Source: Balamuthia mandrillaris (Eukaryota; Discosea; Longamoebia; Balamuthiidae). From it: 64,000 nt of DNA. This document shows positions 22,894-36,935 of this stretch, piece by piece; the first letter of the stretch is position 1; each line of letters starts with the position of its first letter. The stretch covers positions 62,001-126,000 of the forward strand of contig JAVKOQ010000107.1 in assembly GCA_031835245.1 (NCBI GenBank), in the 5' to 3' direction. Both the position numbers and the translations under genes were made by a program. The notes under the pieces were generated by a model. That model ran no database searches. It was given only the letters and a program-made list of their open reading frames with translations, and was not told the DNA's origin.

Positions 22894-23384
22894 ATGTCCA
22901 ATGGTGCACAAAAGGTACAGCAATTGTGGAACAAGTAAGGGAAGGGGAGGTGAGACGAGAAGAAGAGATTGGGTGCTAAACACAGCAAACATCGACCTTC
23001 TCCTCTCTCCTCCTCCTGGCCTGGCGGTTCAAAGTCATCAAACGTGGACAAGGGTTTTTGCATGACATGTCCGGCGAAGGGGACTCTGCGCTGGAGGAAG
23101 AAAAACGCTTGCTGGAGCAATGGGCCAAGCTACAGCAGAAAAGCCTCCCCGTGTTCCAGACCTTGGTCTCCAGCATCGGTAACCTGCTTGCATTTTTTTT
23201 TCTGTAAAAAAGAACCCTTTTCTCAAGAGCACACAAATATCGTGCAGCGGTGTTGCCGGCGGCACCCACGAAAGAAGGGACAGCAAACCACCAGCAACAA
23301 GTTGCTGAGACAGCGGCCGACCGAAGCGCTTTCGAAGTGGAGAAGGCCTACCAGGAGCTGTGCTCTTTGTTGGTCGAATGTAGC

Positions 23385-23423
<39 letters not shown>

Positions 23424-23823
23424 TTTTGCTGAATGGTATCACCTCTTTTCTACTGTAGTTGAGAGCGTGATGGACAAACTGGAGGAACTTTGCAACGAGA
23501 CGAAACGCAAAGCCACTCAGCTGTGCAGCAGCAGCAACGACGGCGTCCACTCTCTGCTCTCTCCAACATCGGCCTCTTCTCTTTCGTTGCGTGATGCAAT
23601 CGACTTCTTGGAAGAACGTCTCTCTCGTTATCGTTCCGAGATGCAGTTCAAGGTTGCTTTCTTCTTCGTCTTCCTCTTTTTTTTCTTTTTTTCTTCTTCC
23701 CTCCTCCTCCTGCTTCTCTTCTTTGTTGGCTGACAGTGTCTGCCTACGATGAAAGGACGTGGTGGTACGATCGTTGAAGGTGTTGCCAAGTGCTCTGGAC
23801 AAGGCGACGGCGTATCAGTGTAG
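22894..23823 (+). CDS. Unknown helical protein
   Basis: Exons joined by frame: 22894-22914, 22986-23178, 23248-23379, 23459-23652, 23736-23823. The predicted protein has helical, charged segments (ALEEEKRLLEQWAKLQQKSL, FEVEKAYQELCSLLVE, VMDKLEELCNETKRKATQL, RDAIDFLEERLSRYRSEM) separated by Ala/Pro- and Ser-rich linkers. This looks like a small coiled-coil subunit of some complex, but I cannot name it. A second possible start, MSGEGDSALEEE in exon 2, would make exon 1 untranslated. The final exon overlaps a minus-strand open frame, see findings. Intron 3 contains a (CT)n block. Confidence 0.5.
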
Positions 23824-24088
23824 TTGGGAAGCTCAGCCTTTTCTTGATGGATAAAAGTAATGAGAGAGAGAGAGAACAGATACAAAAACGGAACAAACCA
23901 GGCAAAATAAATAAGTGATAATAGCACATGAAGGTAAAAGTACAACAAACATGACAAAAATGCTTCTTCTCGTTCACGGTCACGTTCGTCTTGTCATCTT
24001 CCATAGTGCCTTCAGTCATCATCAAAATGATTGCAGTACAGTTAAAGCCAAAAAAAAACATCAAAGCCAGATGATGAGATGGAGGACA

Positions 24089-24659
24089 TCATAAACAGAC
24101 AACGACGAACACAGAAGCTTTGGTTATTACTTCATTCACATGTTCAGGATTCTTGTTGCGTCGTGCTGCTTGGTTGGTAAACAAAAGTAAAAAAAGATTA
24201 GGGAAATAAAAGGAAGTTAATATACAGTGTACGAGGAAGAAAGCAGAAGGAGAGAGAATGAGAAGAGAGCAAGGAAGAAGAAGAAAAAGAACAAGGAGAG
24301 AAGAGGAAGGAGGAGGAGGAAGAATTAAAAGTGCATGCCTTGTGAACAAATCACTGCCTTGCTCTTGCAATGACAAGAAGATGGCTTGCCGGAGCATTTC
24401 CTCCTCCAACTCTTCTGTGGTTGGTTCTTCTAGGGGTTGCCGCGGCCGGTTATATACTTCCGCTTCTATTGCATCACATCAAAACACTTCAGTTAACGAC
24501 AACAAAAAAAAAAATAAAATAAAATAAACGAAAAGGAAGAAAAGATTAAGATGAGAGATTCCAACCATCTGGTACGTTATTTGTTAACGGCTCTGAAGCA
24601 GCGTCTGATTTTTTCCGTCCGGTTCCATTTTCATTTTCTCCTATTAAACGAAAATTGTC

Positions 24660-24703
<44 letters not shown>

Positions 24704-25478
24704 GAGAGGGTACGTTGTTCTTCCTCAGTCAGCAGCATATTGTGAAAGAAGATAGTGACTGAATCAAAGAAAAAGCGAGGACGAGCAGAGTTGTGATCTC
24801 CTTCCACAAGGATAAGGTTTTTGTCTCCTGCGTATTTTGCATACCTGTGGCATTGTTAGAGATATTTTGCGAGGGGAGGGAGGAGAAAGTGTTCACATAC
24901 AGTTCGTTGGAGTGGTGAACACCGATGAATGTATCGTCTTTACCATGAGCAAAGAGGGCTGGAATGAAGCATGACTCCACCGCTGCAATTGGCTCTAATT
25001 TGCTAGGGGAGAGAGAGAGAGAGAGAGAGAGAGAAAAAACCGATAAGAAAGAGGAAAGAAACAAACAAATTAAAACGGCAACTGAACTTACTTAATATCA
25101 AACTTGACTTTGCTGAGTATAGTCTTTCGTATCATTCGCAATCCGAGGTTCACCATCATTTTCGGTATTTTGACCTTAAGAAAACATTAAGTCAATTTGC
25201 TCATCAACAACGCAAAGACAGAGAAGAAGAGCAGAACAGAAGGGTACAAAAGAAGCAGAAAAGCTAACCTGAGCACTCTCTACAAGCTCCTTAGCCACCT
25301 TTGTAAGACTGGAAAATGGGCTATCTAACACCATGCACGCAATAGAGGGGTCTATCTGGCCATAGAGCAAACTAGTGGCAGCACCCATGCTACGTCCCCA
25401 CAGACCTTTATTTGTATTATAGATGAACCATTTAGTGCCACATCAGACACAGTAAATGAGACAGAAAGTGAAAGACAG

Positions 25479-25515
<37 letters not shown>

Positions 25516-26127
25516 GACATGAAAGACAAAGCAATATCGAGAGAGAGAGAGAGAGAGGAGGAAGCAAAAGGAGCAGGAGGAGAGATCAAACCAATTCGAG
25601 AGACAGTGCCAGTGTCACGTAGATGTTGTACGATGCTCGCGAGGTCGTCCTTTTCAAAATAGCCCAAAGAAACGTATTCGCCTAGTTATGTGCAACAATT
25701 TGAAAAAAAGTAGATGGTGAGAGACAAATAGAACAGAAACAAAGGAGGAGCTGATCAAATATCAACCTTCCGAGATGCCAGAACCAGAAAAGTCCAAAGA
25801 GAGCAGGGTTATGTTGTAGGGGAGCAAAATAGGAATACAATCAAGGGCGTCCATGCGGGACCCGCAGTTGCCGTGGAGGTAGATGACGCAAGGCAGCCGC
25901 TCGAAGGGCCTCTCCTCCCTCAGCGGCTCGTAGTGGCTGAGCTGCAGGGCGTGTCCTCGCTCGTTGGTGACCCGCAGGTCGGTCCGCTGGAAGCGGCGGC
26001 GTCCGATCCGGAAGCGGGCGGGGCCGAGGTCCTCGACGTCGTAGGTGAAGCGGGGCGGGCGAACGATGGCATCCACGAGGGCCTGGTACCCTCCGCTTAT
26101 TCCAGAGAACGACAGCCCACCCTCCAT
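24089..26127 (-). CDS. Alpha/beta-hydrolase (S33-like) with C-terminal UIM
   Basis: Start MEGGLSFSGISGGYQALVDA. The hydrolase fold shows the oxyanion-region block YLHGNCGSRMDALD, then LLSLDFSGSG, the nucleophile elbow LWGRSMGAATSLLYG (Ser in GRSMG), the Asp region PALFAHGKDDTFIGVHHS, and the His region VEGDHNSARPRFFFDS. This is a complete Ser-Asp-His triad of the BEM46/ABHD12-17 type. After a hydrophilic linker comes EELEEEMLRQAIFLSLQEQ, which fits the ubiquitin-interacting motif (acidic stretch, Ala, Ser). Several introns carry GA repeats on the plus strand. Related hydrolases with UIMs are known to me from plants, function unclear. The 3' end is uncertain: an intron may remove the stop taken here. 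Confidence 0.72.
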
Positions 26128-26560
26128 CTTCGTGTGCTGTTTGTTTTTTTTTTTTTCGCCCTCTCTTCACTATCACCAAGTTAGGGGCAAAACTTGCTCT
26201 CTCTTGATTTTTGTTGTCTATTTGGGGTGCGGAAAAACGAAAAAGAAGCAGTTAGGTTAGGTTAGGGTTTGGGGAGAAGAAAAAAGAGGTTGGGGTTAGG
26301 GTTAGCGGTTCGTTTGATGGTCCAGAATTTACGAGGAGTCACCCCATCAACTCGCACCACAAAAAATTGCGGACAGCAGGAGGAAGAGAGAGAGAGAGAA
26401 AAAAAAAAGGGGTTCATTTCTAGAAGAGAGAGAGAACACGAGAGGGGGTGAAGGCGTACGAAACCAAAAAGGGAGGTTGTGTAAGCCCGACGGTCTTCTT
26501 CTTTTTTAAAAAAAAAAAAAAACATAACCTTGCAAGCAAATCAAAAGTCGCTGCTGCACG
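26128..26560. promoter_or_regulatory. Divergent promoter region with telomere-like repeats
   Basis: Between the hydrolase (-) and the mitochondrial core protein (+). It includes, at 26251-26311, several GTTAGG/GGTTAGGGTT units; the last copy shares 19 bases with 7608-7627 in inverted orientation. A-rich and GA-rich stretches follow up to the start codon at 26561. Confidence 0.45.
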
Positions 26561-28356
26561 ATGCTTACTTCCGTCCGTTCAAGTTCTACCTCGTTGAACC
26601 GCGCTCTTCCTGCCGTGTTCCAAACCCAGGTACACAGCGACCTGGAGATTTTCTTTCTTTAAATCTCTCTCGTTCCCTCTTGCTTTCATCACTCTGCTCT
26701 CTCGCTCTTCTTTTTTCCCCCCTCTCCTTCTCTCTTTCGACAAACTCAGGAGCGTGCTAATTATAAAAAACTAATCCCCTATTTTCACAACCTCGTACCA
26801 TAGAGGTTCTACGCGGCCAAGGTGCTCACAGCGGAGCAGTACTCCGAGCGACCCACCCAAAGCATTGGTGAGTTCCAGAGCTCCTCCCTGCCCAATGGCC
26901 TCTCCCTCGCCACCGTTAACACGGAGGTACCGCTCTCCGCTGTGGGCGTCTTTGTCAAGGCTGGCTCTCGCCACGAGAGCAGCGAGTTCAGGGGTGCTTC
27001 TCACTTTCTTAAGCACTTTGCCTTTCAGGTTTTTCTCCCTTTTTTTTTAACTCTTCACTTCAGCGCTAACGAATTGTTGTTAACAACTTCTCTTTGCATG
27101 TATTTGATAAACTACAGCGTACCTCCACAAGGAGCCCGCTTCGAGTGTGCCGCGAGTTTGAGCTGACGGCAGGAGACTACACATGCGGGGTCACACGTGA
27201 GCACATTGTCTACTCCTCCCAGTTTCAACGACAAAAGCTAGGAGAGGTCGTGCCCATGCTGAGCGACGTTCTCTCCCCGCTCATCAGGGAGTGGGTCGTG
27301 CGGGATTTGAAGCCCGTTGTAATCGAGGAGACCCTCGAGGCGGAGAGGGACCCCGACACACAACTGGTGGAGGCCCTTCACACTACCGCCTTCCGACACA
27401 CCGGCCTCGGCAACTCGTTGTTCTGCCCAACGTACAGGACCTCTGCCATCACTCCCGATCTCCTCAACGCCTACCACAACTCTCGCTTCCAACCACACAA
27501 TATTACTCTGGTTGGTGTCGGCGTGGACCACGAGGAGTTTGTAGAGTTGGCCAGCAAGCACTTTGGTGGAGCTGCCACGTCTCAGGGAGGCAAGCCCCAA
27601 AAGGAGGCCTCCAAGTACGCCGGTGGTGAAGCCCTGCTGCCCGACCCCAACAACACCCGCCTTGCCATCGCCTTTGAAGGCCTCTCCAACACCGACAAGG
27701 ACCGATTCGCTCTCCTCACACTGAGCAGCCTCCTCGGCGGTAGCGAGAGATACAGCAAGGACGGCCCCGGCCGAGGCCTCCGCTCCAGGCTCTACACCAA
27801 CCTCGTGGCCAAGAACGAGTTTGTCACTGCCGCTTCCACCTTCAACGCCGCCTACAGTGATGCCGGCCTTTGGGGCGTCTATGCTGAGGCCCAGCCCCAG
27901 CACGGCGCCGCTCTTGCCGAGCAGTTGACCGCCGAGCTCGCCAACGTGCGCAAACAATCTGCCAGCGGCATTGCTGCGGAGGAACTCACCAGGGCAAAGA
28001 ACCACGCCAAGAGCGTCCTTCTACGTGGCTTGGAGAGCGAGTCTGCTCAGGCCTCTCTCCTTCCTTTCGTCGCCCTCCAAAGGTCTGTCTCCGAACAGCT
28101 CCTGACCCCTGCACAGCTCTGCGAGCACGTTGACAAGGTACTTTCTCCTTTGCTCTTCATCTCTCGAGTTTCTTTTCCTCCATTTTTTTTGTTCAACTCG
28201 CTTCTAATTCCTATGTGCTTGACGGTGCAGGTAACGGCGGAAGATGTTAGCAGAGTAGCACAGCGCTTGTTGAAGGGTAATCCCACTGTTGTGGTCACGG
28301 GTGATGTTGTTGGTGCGCCATTGGGCGCTAGCATCAAATCTGCTATTGGCCTGTAA
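26561..28356 (+). CDS. Complex III core protein 2 / alpha-MPP-like (M16 family)
   Basis: Mitochondrial inner-membrane protein. The N terminus MLTSVRSSSTSLNRALPAVF is a typical matrix-targeting presequence. The M16 fold includes LPNGLSLATVN, VGVFVKAGSRHESS and GASHFLKHFAF. The zinc motif HxxEH is replaced by HFLKH, so this is not the catalytic beta-MPP. NSLFCPTYR, TFNAAYSDAGLWGVYAE and the C-terminal GNPTVVVTGDV are closest to UQCRC2/QCR2, while GPGRGLRSRLYTNL resembles the glycine-rich loop of alpha-MPP. Exons: 26561-26629, 26804-27028, 27118-28137, 28231-28356. Codon use in the long exon is GC-rich at third positions, suggesting high expression. Confidence 0.85.
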
Positions 28357-28467
28357 TCTCCTCCCTTTTTTTGTTCTTTTTACCTTCTCCGTTTCCTAGA
28401 TTTTTTCAAAAAAAAAATTCTCCTCATGTGAAAGAAAAACAAATAGTCTCCTTTTCACTCTCTCACC

Positions 28468-28469
<2 letters not shown>

Positions 28470-28515
<46 letters not shown>
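28470..28515. repeat. CT microsatellite
   Basis: (CT)n run of about 46 bases in the spacer between two convergent genes, likely in the 3' UTR of the core 2 gene. Confidence 0.9.
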
Positions 28516-28517
<2 letters not shown>

Positions 28518-28621
28518 CTCTCTGTCCATACAACAAAAGAGTTAAATAATACCTGCTTTTCTTCCTTGCTCCTCTCTTTTTCATGAAACTGAAAGAAAAG
28601 GAACACCTCGCTCTCTCCCTC

Positions 28622-30054
28622 TTAAAGACCCGTGTACACAGGACCAGGCAAGGGCTCAGGGATGAGCTTGCCTGTCTCTGAGTTTCTGCCACGCACGCGG
28701 GTTCCGCCGCGCTGCCACTGGTACCCTACCCGTGTTCTCCTGTACCGCCTCATGATGACGAAGCAGAGAGCCAAGCCCACCACTATCACCGCCAAACACC
28801 CGCACACCAACGTTATGTAGAAGAACGCTGATGGATGGCAGTTCTTCAAAAACAAGTTTAGCAGAAGGAGGAGGAGAAGCACAAGAGGAAGAAAAGGAAC
28901 AAGAAAAAACATATGACCACAAAAGAAAAGTAAAAGCAAGGTCCTACCTCTGCTTTCGCTTTGGAGACAAAAAGAATGGCGCATTTAGAAGGATCAGCTG
29001 AGCCAGACTCGCAATAATGATTGGAAGGGCATGGCAGCGGCTGCGGCGTTCGCAGGTTGGGACAGTAGTAGCCCACCGGACATTCCAGACAGTCGGCAAA
29101 TGTGCTGGATCCTATGAAGCTGTTCCATCTGCCTCGTCCACAGTCTGTGCATTTGCCCAGCCCACTCAATGCACTGTATGACCCTGTTTGTTTGTGTTAG
29201 TTTTTGTATTTGTGTTTGTGTTTGTGTTAGTTATTTGTTTTTTGTTTCGGTTGGCATTTTGTTTGTTGTTGGGACAAATAGAAGTCAACAATAATACCTT
29301 GAGGGCATGGTTGACAGAAGGTGCTCTTGCGAAGGGAAAAGGTGCCCGGCGGGCAAGCTTGGCACGTCCCTCCAATCCTGTAAGTGAGCACGAATTTTAA
29401 AAGAAGGAAAAGAATAAACAACATGAACAGAATAAACAACCAAAAACAAACGACAAACGACAACCGACAAAAGAATGGGTCAATGAGCAATGAAACAAAA
29501 AAACCTGAAAGAAAGTGATAAAAGACAACAACAACAACAACAACAACAGCAGCAGAAAAGGAGGTACGGACGTTGGATTAAAGTAGCCAGCGTTGCAGGC
29601 CTGACAATGGGCCTGATCGGCTGCAGAGGTCTCCCCAGCCTTGCAGGGGGAGCAGGTGGTGTTGCCGCCAAAGCTGACGCTGCCGGCCTTGCACTGCAGG
29701 CAAGAGGTAGCGTTGGTGGCGTTGCTGTACTGCCCAGCAGGGCACGGCAGGCAGTACTCCAGCTTTGGGCAGTAGCCCTCTTCGCATTGACTGCAATTGC
29801 TGTTTTCTGTTGTTTTTTGTTTGTTTTTTTTTTTTTCCAAGAGGTCAGATGGAGAGGGAAGTGAGAGAGAGTCAAGGAAAGTGAAACACACTAGCGTTGC
29901 TGTAGGTTCCAGCGCCACATGGCCGACATAGAGGAACAGGGTCTATCAGCGCTACTGGTTTGGTTTTTGGGGTTGGAGCTGCTGCTTCGGCAAAGACCTG
30001 GAGATGTGGTGCAAGGAGCGGCAAGCAGGCGAGCACCAGGTAGTAGAAGTTCAT
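28622..30054 (-). CDS. Type I membrane protein with ephrin-receptor-like Cys repeats
   Basis: Start MNFYYLVLACLPLLAPHLQV is a signal peptide. Repeats of the GCC2/GCC3 (ephrin-receptor-like) type follow: CLPCPAGQYSNATNATSC, CLQCKAGSVSFGGNTTC, CSPCKAGETSAADQAHC, CQACPPGTFSLRKSTFC, CTDCGRGRWNSFIGSSTF, CLECPVGYYCPNL. There is then one transmembrane helix (FFYITLVCGCLAVIVVGLAL) and a short basic tail beginning CFVIMRRYRRTRVGY. Several N-glycosylation sequons are in the ectodomain. The protein could be a surface receptor or adhesion molecule; the ligand is unknown. Exons are small, roughly one Cys repeat each, with borders read only approximately. Confidence 0.72.
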
Positions 30055-30223
30055 ACACCTGAGCCACGTGACTCGCGGACGCGGCAGTCGATGCCGTGCG
30101 AAAACGACCGTCGTTGTTGTTATCGAGGTTCCCATCCTTCCTCCCTCCCTTTTTCTTCCTTCCTCCGCTCTTGCGTTCTTTTTCTCTTCTGTCTCTTCTA
30201 CCAGAGTTTTCTTCACGCCGCTA

Positions 30224-30684
30224 ATGAATGACTCCAGTTCGACTCCCACCAAACGCAACATTGCTCTATCCCTCATCAATGCCACCGGTTCGACTCCCAC
30301 CGATTACGGTTTTTCTTACAGTGTAAATTTGTATTGGCATTATAATGATATGGGAGAGCGCGGACGACACACGGCATGTCCTTGGTAGATATCTGCTCTT
30401 CTTTTGTTTTTCTCTTTCAGCTCCTCTTTCACGCATTTATTGGAGTTGAGATCACGTTCCTCATGTGCAAGGGGGTTGACGTGCAGAATGTGCTCATTGG
30501 CCAACAGAACAAGCAAAGCTATATCTGCATCAAAATGGGTATGGGCAAGCCAAGGCCCCAGAGCTTATACATACGGCCAAAGAAGCACTCACTCTCTCTG
30601 GCAGCCGGACCTCCTCTTGGGTTGTCGATATTGGTCGGCTCAAGCAAATTTAACTCACCATACAAATTTTGGTGGGAAAACTAA
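30224..30684 (+). CDS. Hypothetical protein, exon structure uncertain
   Basis: A weak call. A start at 30224 (MNDSSSTPTKRNIALSLI) followed by an intron from about 30323 to about 30420 (GTAAAT donor, TTTCAG acceptor) gives GFSYSLLFHAFIGVEITFLM, then VDVQNVLIGQQNKQSYICIK and a stop at 30684. No domain is recognised. Codon bias does not strongly support or oppose it. It sits between two minus-strand genes and might be noncoding. Confidence 0.35.
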
Positions 30685-30779
30685 AACTTGCTTGAGCCAG
30701 ACAATATTTATGAAGGGACAACAGTACACACGACAATGCTTTTTCTTTTTCTCTTTCGGTTTGGTTTGGTTTTGTTGTT

Positions 30780-32048
30780 TTACTCGCCTCGTTTGGTGAG
30801 CCTAGCTCTGCCCCTACCGGGTCTCATGGGACGGGCAAACTTCTTCTTTACCTCCTCCTTTGGGTGCAAACTGTCGTGGATAGCTTCCACGGAGAGCTCT
30901 TCGGGTTCACAAGCTTCGATCTGAATGCAAGGCGTGAGAGGGATGGTAAACAAAGGAGAGGAGCATGAATGGCTAATTCATACCTTTCCATTGCGATCCA
31001 CAAAAATACCAACAGATTCACCAGCAGCAGATACCACAGACTTCACAGTGGAGTACAACATGCGTTGTTTGATGCTTGAGGTGTCGGGACACCAGTAAAT
31101 GAATACTACAACGCAACCATTTAGTTTCCCGATAAGCAAGAGAATATGAGACGAAAAGCGGAATGGTACCATTGTTGTCATAAGGAGTGTCCTCCCAGGT
31201 ATGGCAATATTTGAAGAAGGCGAAACGAGGTTCGTTCGATGGCATCTCGTTGGCGAGCGAGGAGACGTCAGTGCGTTTGGCCTTAACCAGCTCGATTGTT
31301 TCACGCTCTGTGTCCACACTCTGATGTTTAAATGAAAATGAGAACGAAATGAGCGAAACAAGGAAGGCAAACAATGAAAGAGAAGGAGAGAGAGAAGGTC
31401 GACCAATTGGACAAAGTTGGTTCCAGGGCCATACGACTGCAAGGCGCGTTGAGCATCAGAAGAGAGCGGGAACTGGACAGAGTGCACGTACTCCTTGCTC
31501 AAGCTAGGAGCAACCTCTGCCGTAGCCTGCAGACAACATCAATTCAGTCGGTTAGTTAGCAGGTAACGCTTCGGGCAAAAGCCAACAGCGTACTTCACGA
31601 GACATATGCAGCTCGGCGGTAGTCAATGGTGCATCGGAAGCTGGTTTCAGCAACTTCGCTTGATACGAAGCCCAGTTGAACTCGTCCTGTAGTCATACAA
31701 TTGCTTTCAATATCCTGAAGCGACAGAGAGAGCAGAGAACAGAGAGCAGAGAGAAGGGAAAAGAAGAAGAACAAGACAAAGAGAAGTACGTACTACTTCG
31801 CTGCCATACATGTCAAGACCAAAGTAATTCTTGCCAAGCTGTTTCTTCAAGATGTCTCTGGTGGAAGCATACAACATTCTCTGCTTGACAGGAGAGCCGT
31901 CCGGCACGAACGACATGAGCATCCATTCGTTGCCGTGAAGGTTCTCCGTGTCCAAACGGAAGAGGAAGTAGGCCGGCGTCTTGGGCTTCATTCGTGAGGC
32001 CACTGACTCCAAATCTTTGGCATCACAAGAACAGAGAGAGAGAGCGAG

Positions 32049-32096
<48 letters not shown>

Positions 32097-32548
32097 GAAC
32101 AGACAAAAAGGAAAACAGAAAAGCAAAGAAAGACAAACAAAAGAAAGGAGGGTGTAACAAGGCAGCAGCAGCAAAAAAAGAGACAGCACAAGAACAAGAA
32201 AAAACAAGAAAGTAATGGTACCTCTCTGAAGGTCGTTGGAAATGGGGTGCGAGTACACAGGAATCAAAGTCTCTGCAAAAAAAAGAAAGACGAAAAAAAA
32301 AACCCAACATGAGAAGAAGAGAACCAAAAAAAAAAGAGAGAGAGAGAGCAAAATAAGAAACGAACCATTTTCGATAGAGACTTGGATGTAGCGTACACCT
32401 CCTTGCGTACGCGCGTTGGCAAACGCGTTTTCCAACTCGTTTGATACTATTATTATCGTGAGGCAAAAGAAGCGATTAGAAAAAAAAAAACAAGTTGAGA
32501 AAATTAAAAGGAAAAAAACGTGCCAGGAATGCGGCTGCTGTGGGTCAT
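30780..32548 (-). CDS. Twinfilin
   Basis: Actin-monomer-binding protein with two ADF-homology domains. Domain 1: VSNELENAFANARTQGGVRY, ETLIPVYSHPI, FLFRLDTENLHGNEWMLMSF, VKQRMLYASTRDILKKQLG. The linker includes LTTAELHMSRE. Domain 2: VQFPLSSDAQRALQSYGPG, FAFFKYCHTWED, WCPDTSSIKQRMLYSTVKS, IFVDRNGKVIEA. The basic C-terminal tail FARPMRPGRGRARLTKRGE fits the capping-protein/PIP2-binding tail. Start at 32548 gives MTHSSRIPVSNELENAF, which aligns with the MSHQTGIQAS start of animal twinfilins; the first intron then begins with GCACGT, an unusual donor, so this exon is less certain. Confidence 0.88.
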
Positions 32549-32803
32549 TTTTTTTTTAAAAAAGGTGATCAAAGAAAAAAAAGAAAGCAAAAGTTTCGGC
32601 TTTGGTCTTTCTTTCTTTTCTCTTTTCGAAAAAGAAAAAAGAAAAACAAAAAAAAAAGAAATTAAAAATTATAAACTGATCTTCATTGACTCCTCATATA
32701 AAATGATCGCCCTATAGAAATTCAAAAAAACTCATTCTTTATTTTCGTTTTTTTGATTGTTTTTATTTATTTATTTATTTTTTGGTACATTTCGTTTTTA
32801 TGC
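32549..32803. other. AT-rich spacer
   Basis: About 250 bp of A/T-rich sequence between the twinfilin start and the MCM2 stop, both on the minus strand. It includes poly-A and poly-T runs and a TTTATTTATTTATTTATTT stretch near 32762-32780. No gene seen. Confidence 0.4.
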
Positions 32804-36572
<3,769 letters not shown>

Positions 36573-36935
36573 CTTGTGTTTGTTGTTGTTGTTGTGGCTA
36601 TTGTGGTGGTGGCGGCGCTACTTTCTTTCCTCTCCGTTTTTTCCAAACAGAAACAAAAAGTCGCTCTTAAAAAAAAAAGGCGGGAAAATAAGAGTGCGTC
36701 GTTTCCAATCCAGCCAAACACCATACGAGGAGCCATCCGATGCCGCAAATTTCGCCGTTCCCTAAAAATTCCAGCCTGAGGGGTCCATTCCTGGAAAATC
36801 CTTCTTTTCTTTTCTTTTGCCGCCAATTCCTTTTTCTTTCCTTTTTTTTTTTTTTGCGGGCTTTCAGAAAGAAAAAAAAAAGGCACTGTCGTCTCCCACC
36901 TCCACCTCTTGTCAAACGGTAAAACTGGTAGCAGA
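36573..36935. promoter_or_regulatory. Divergent promoter region, MCM2 / NAP1
   Basis: A 363-bp spacer between divergent starts of two chromatin/replication genes. It has a CTTTTTTTCTTT-rich part at about 36830-36885 and no coding potential on either strand. Shared control in S phase is possible but inferred from context only. Confidence 0.4.
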
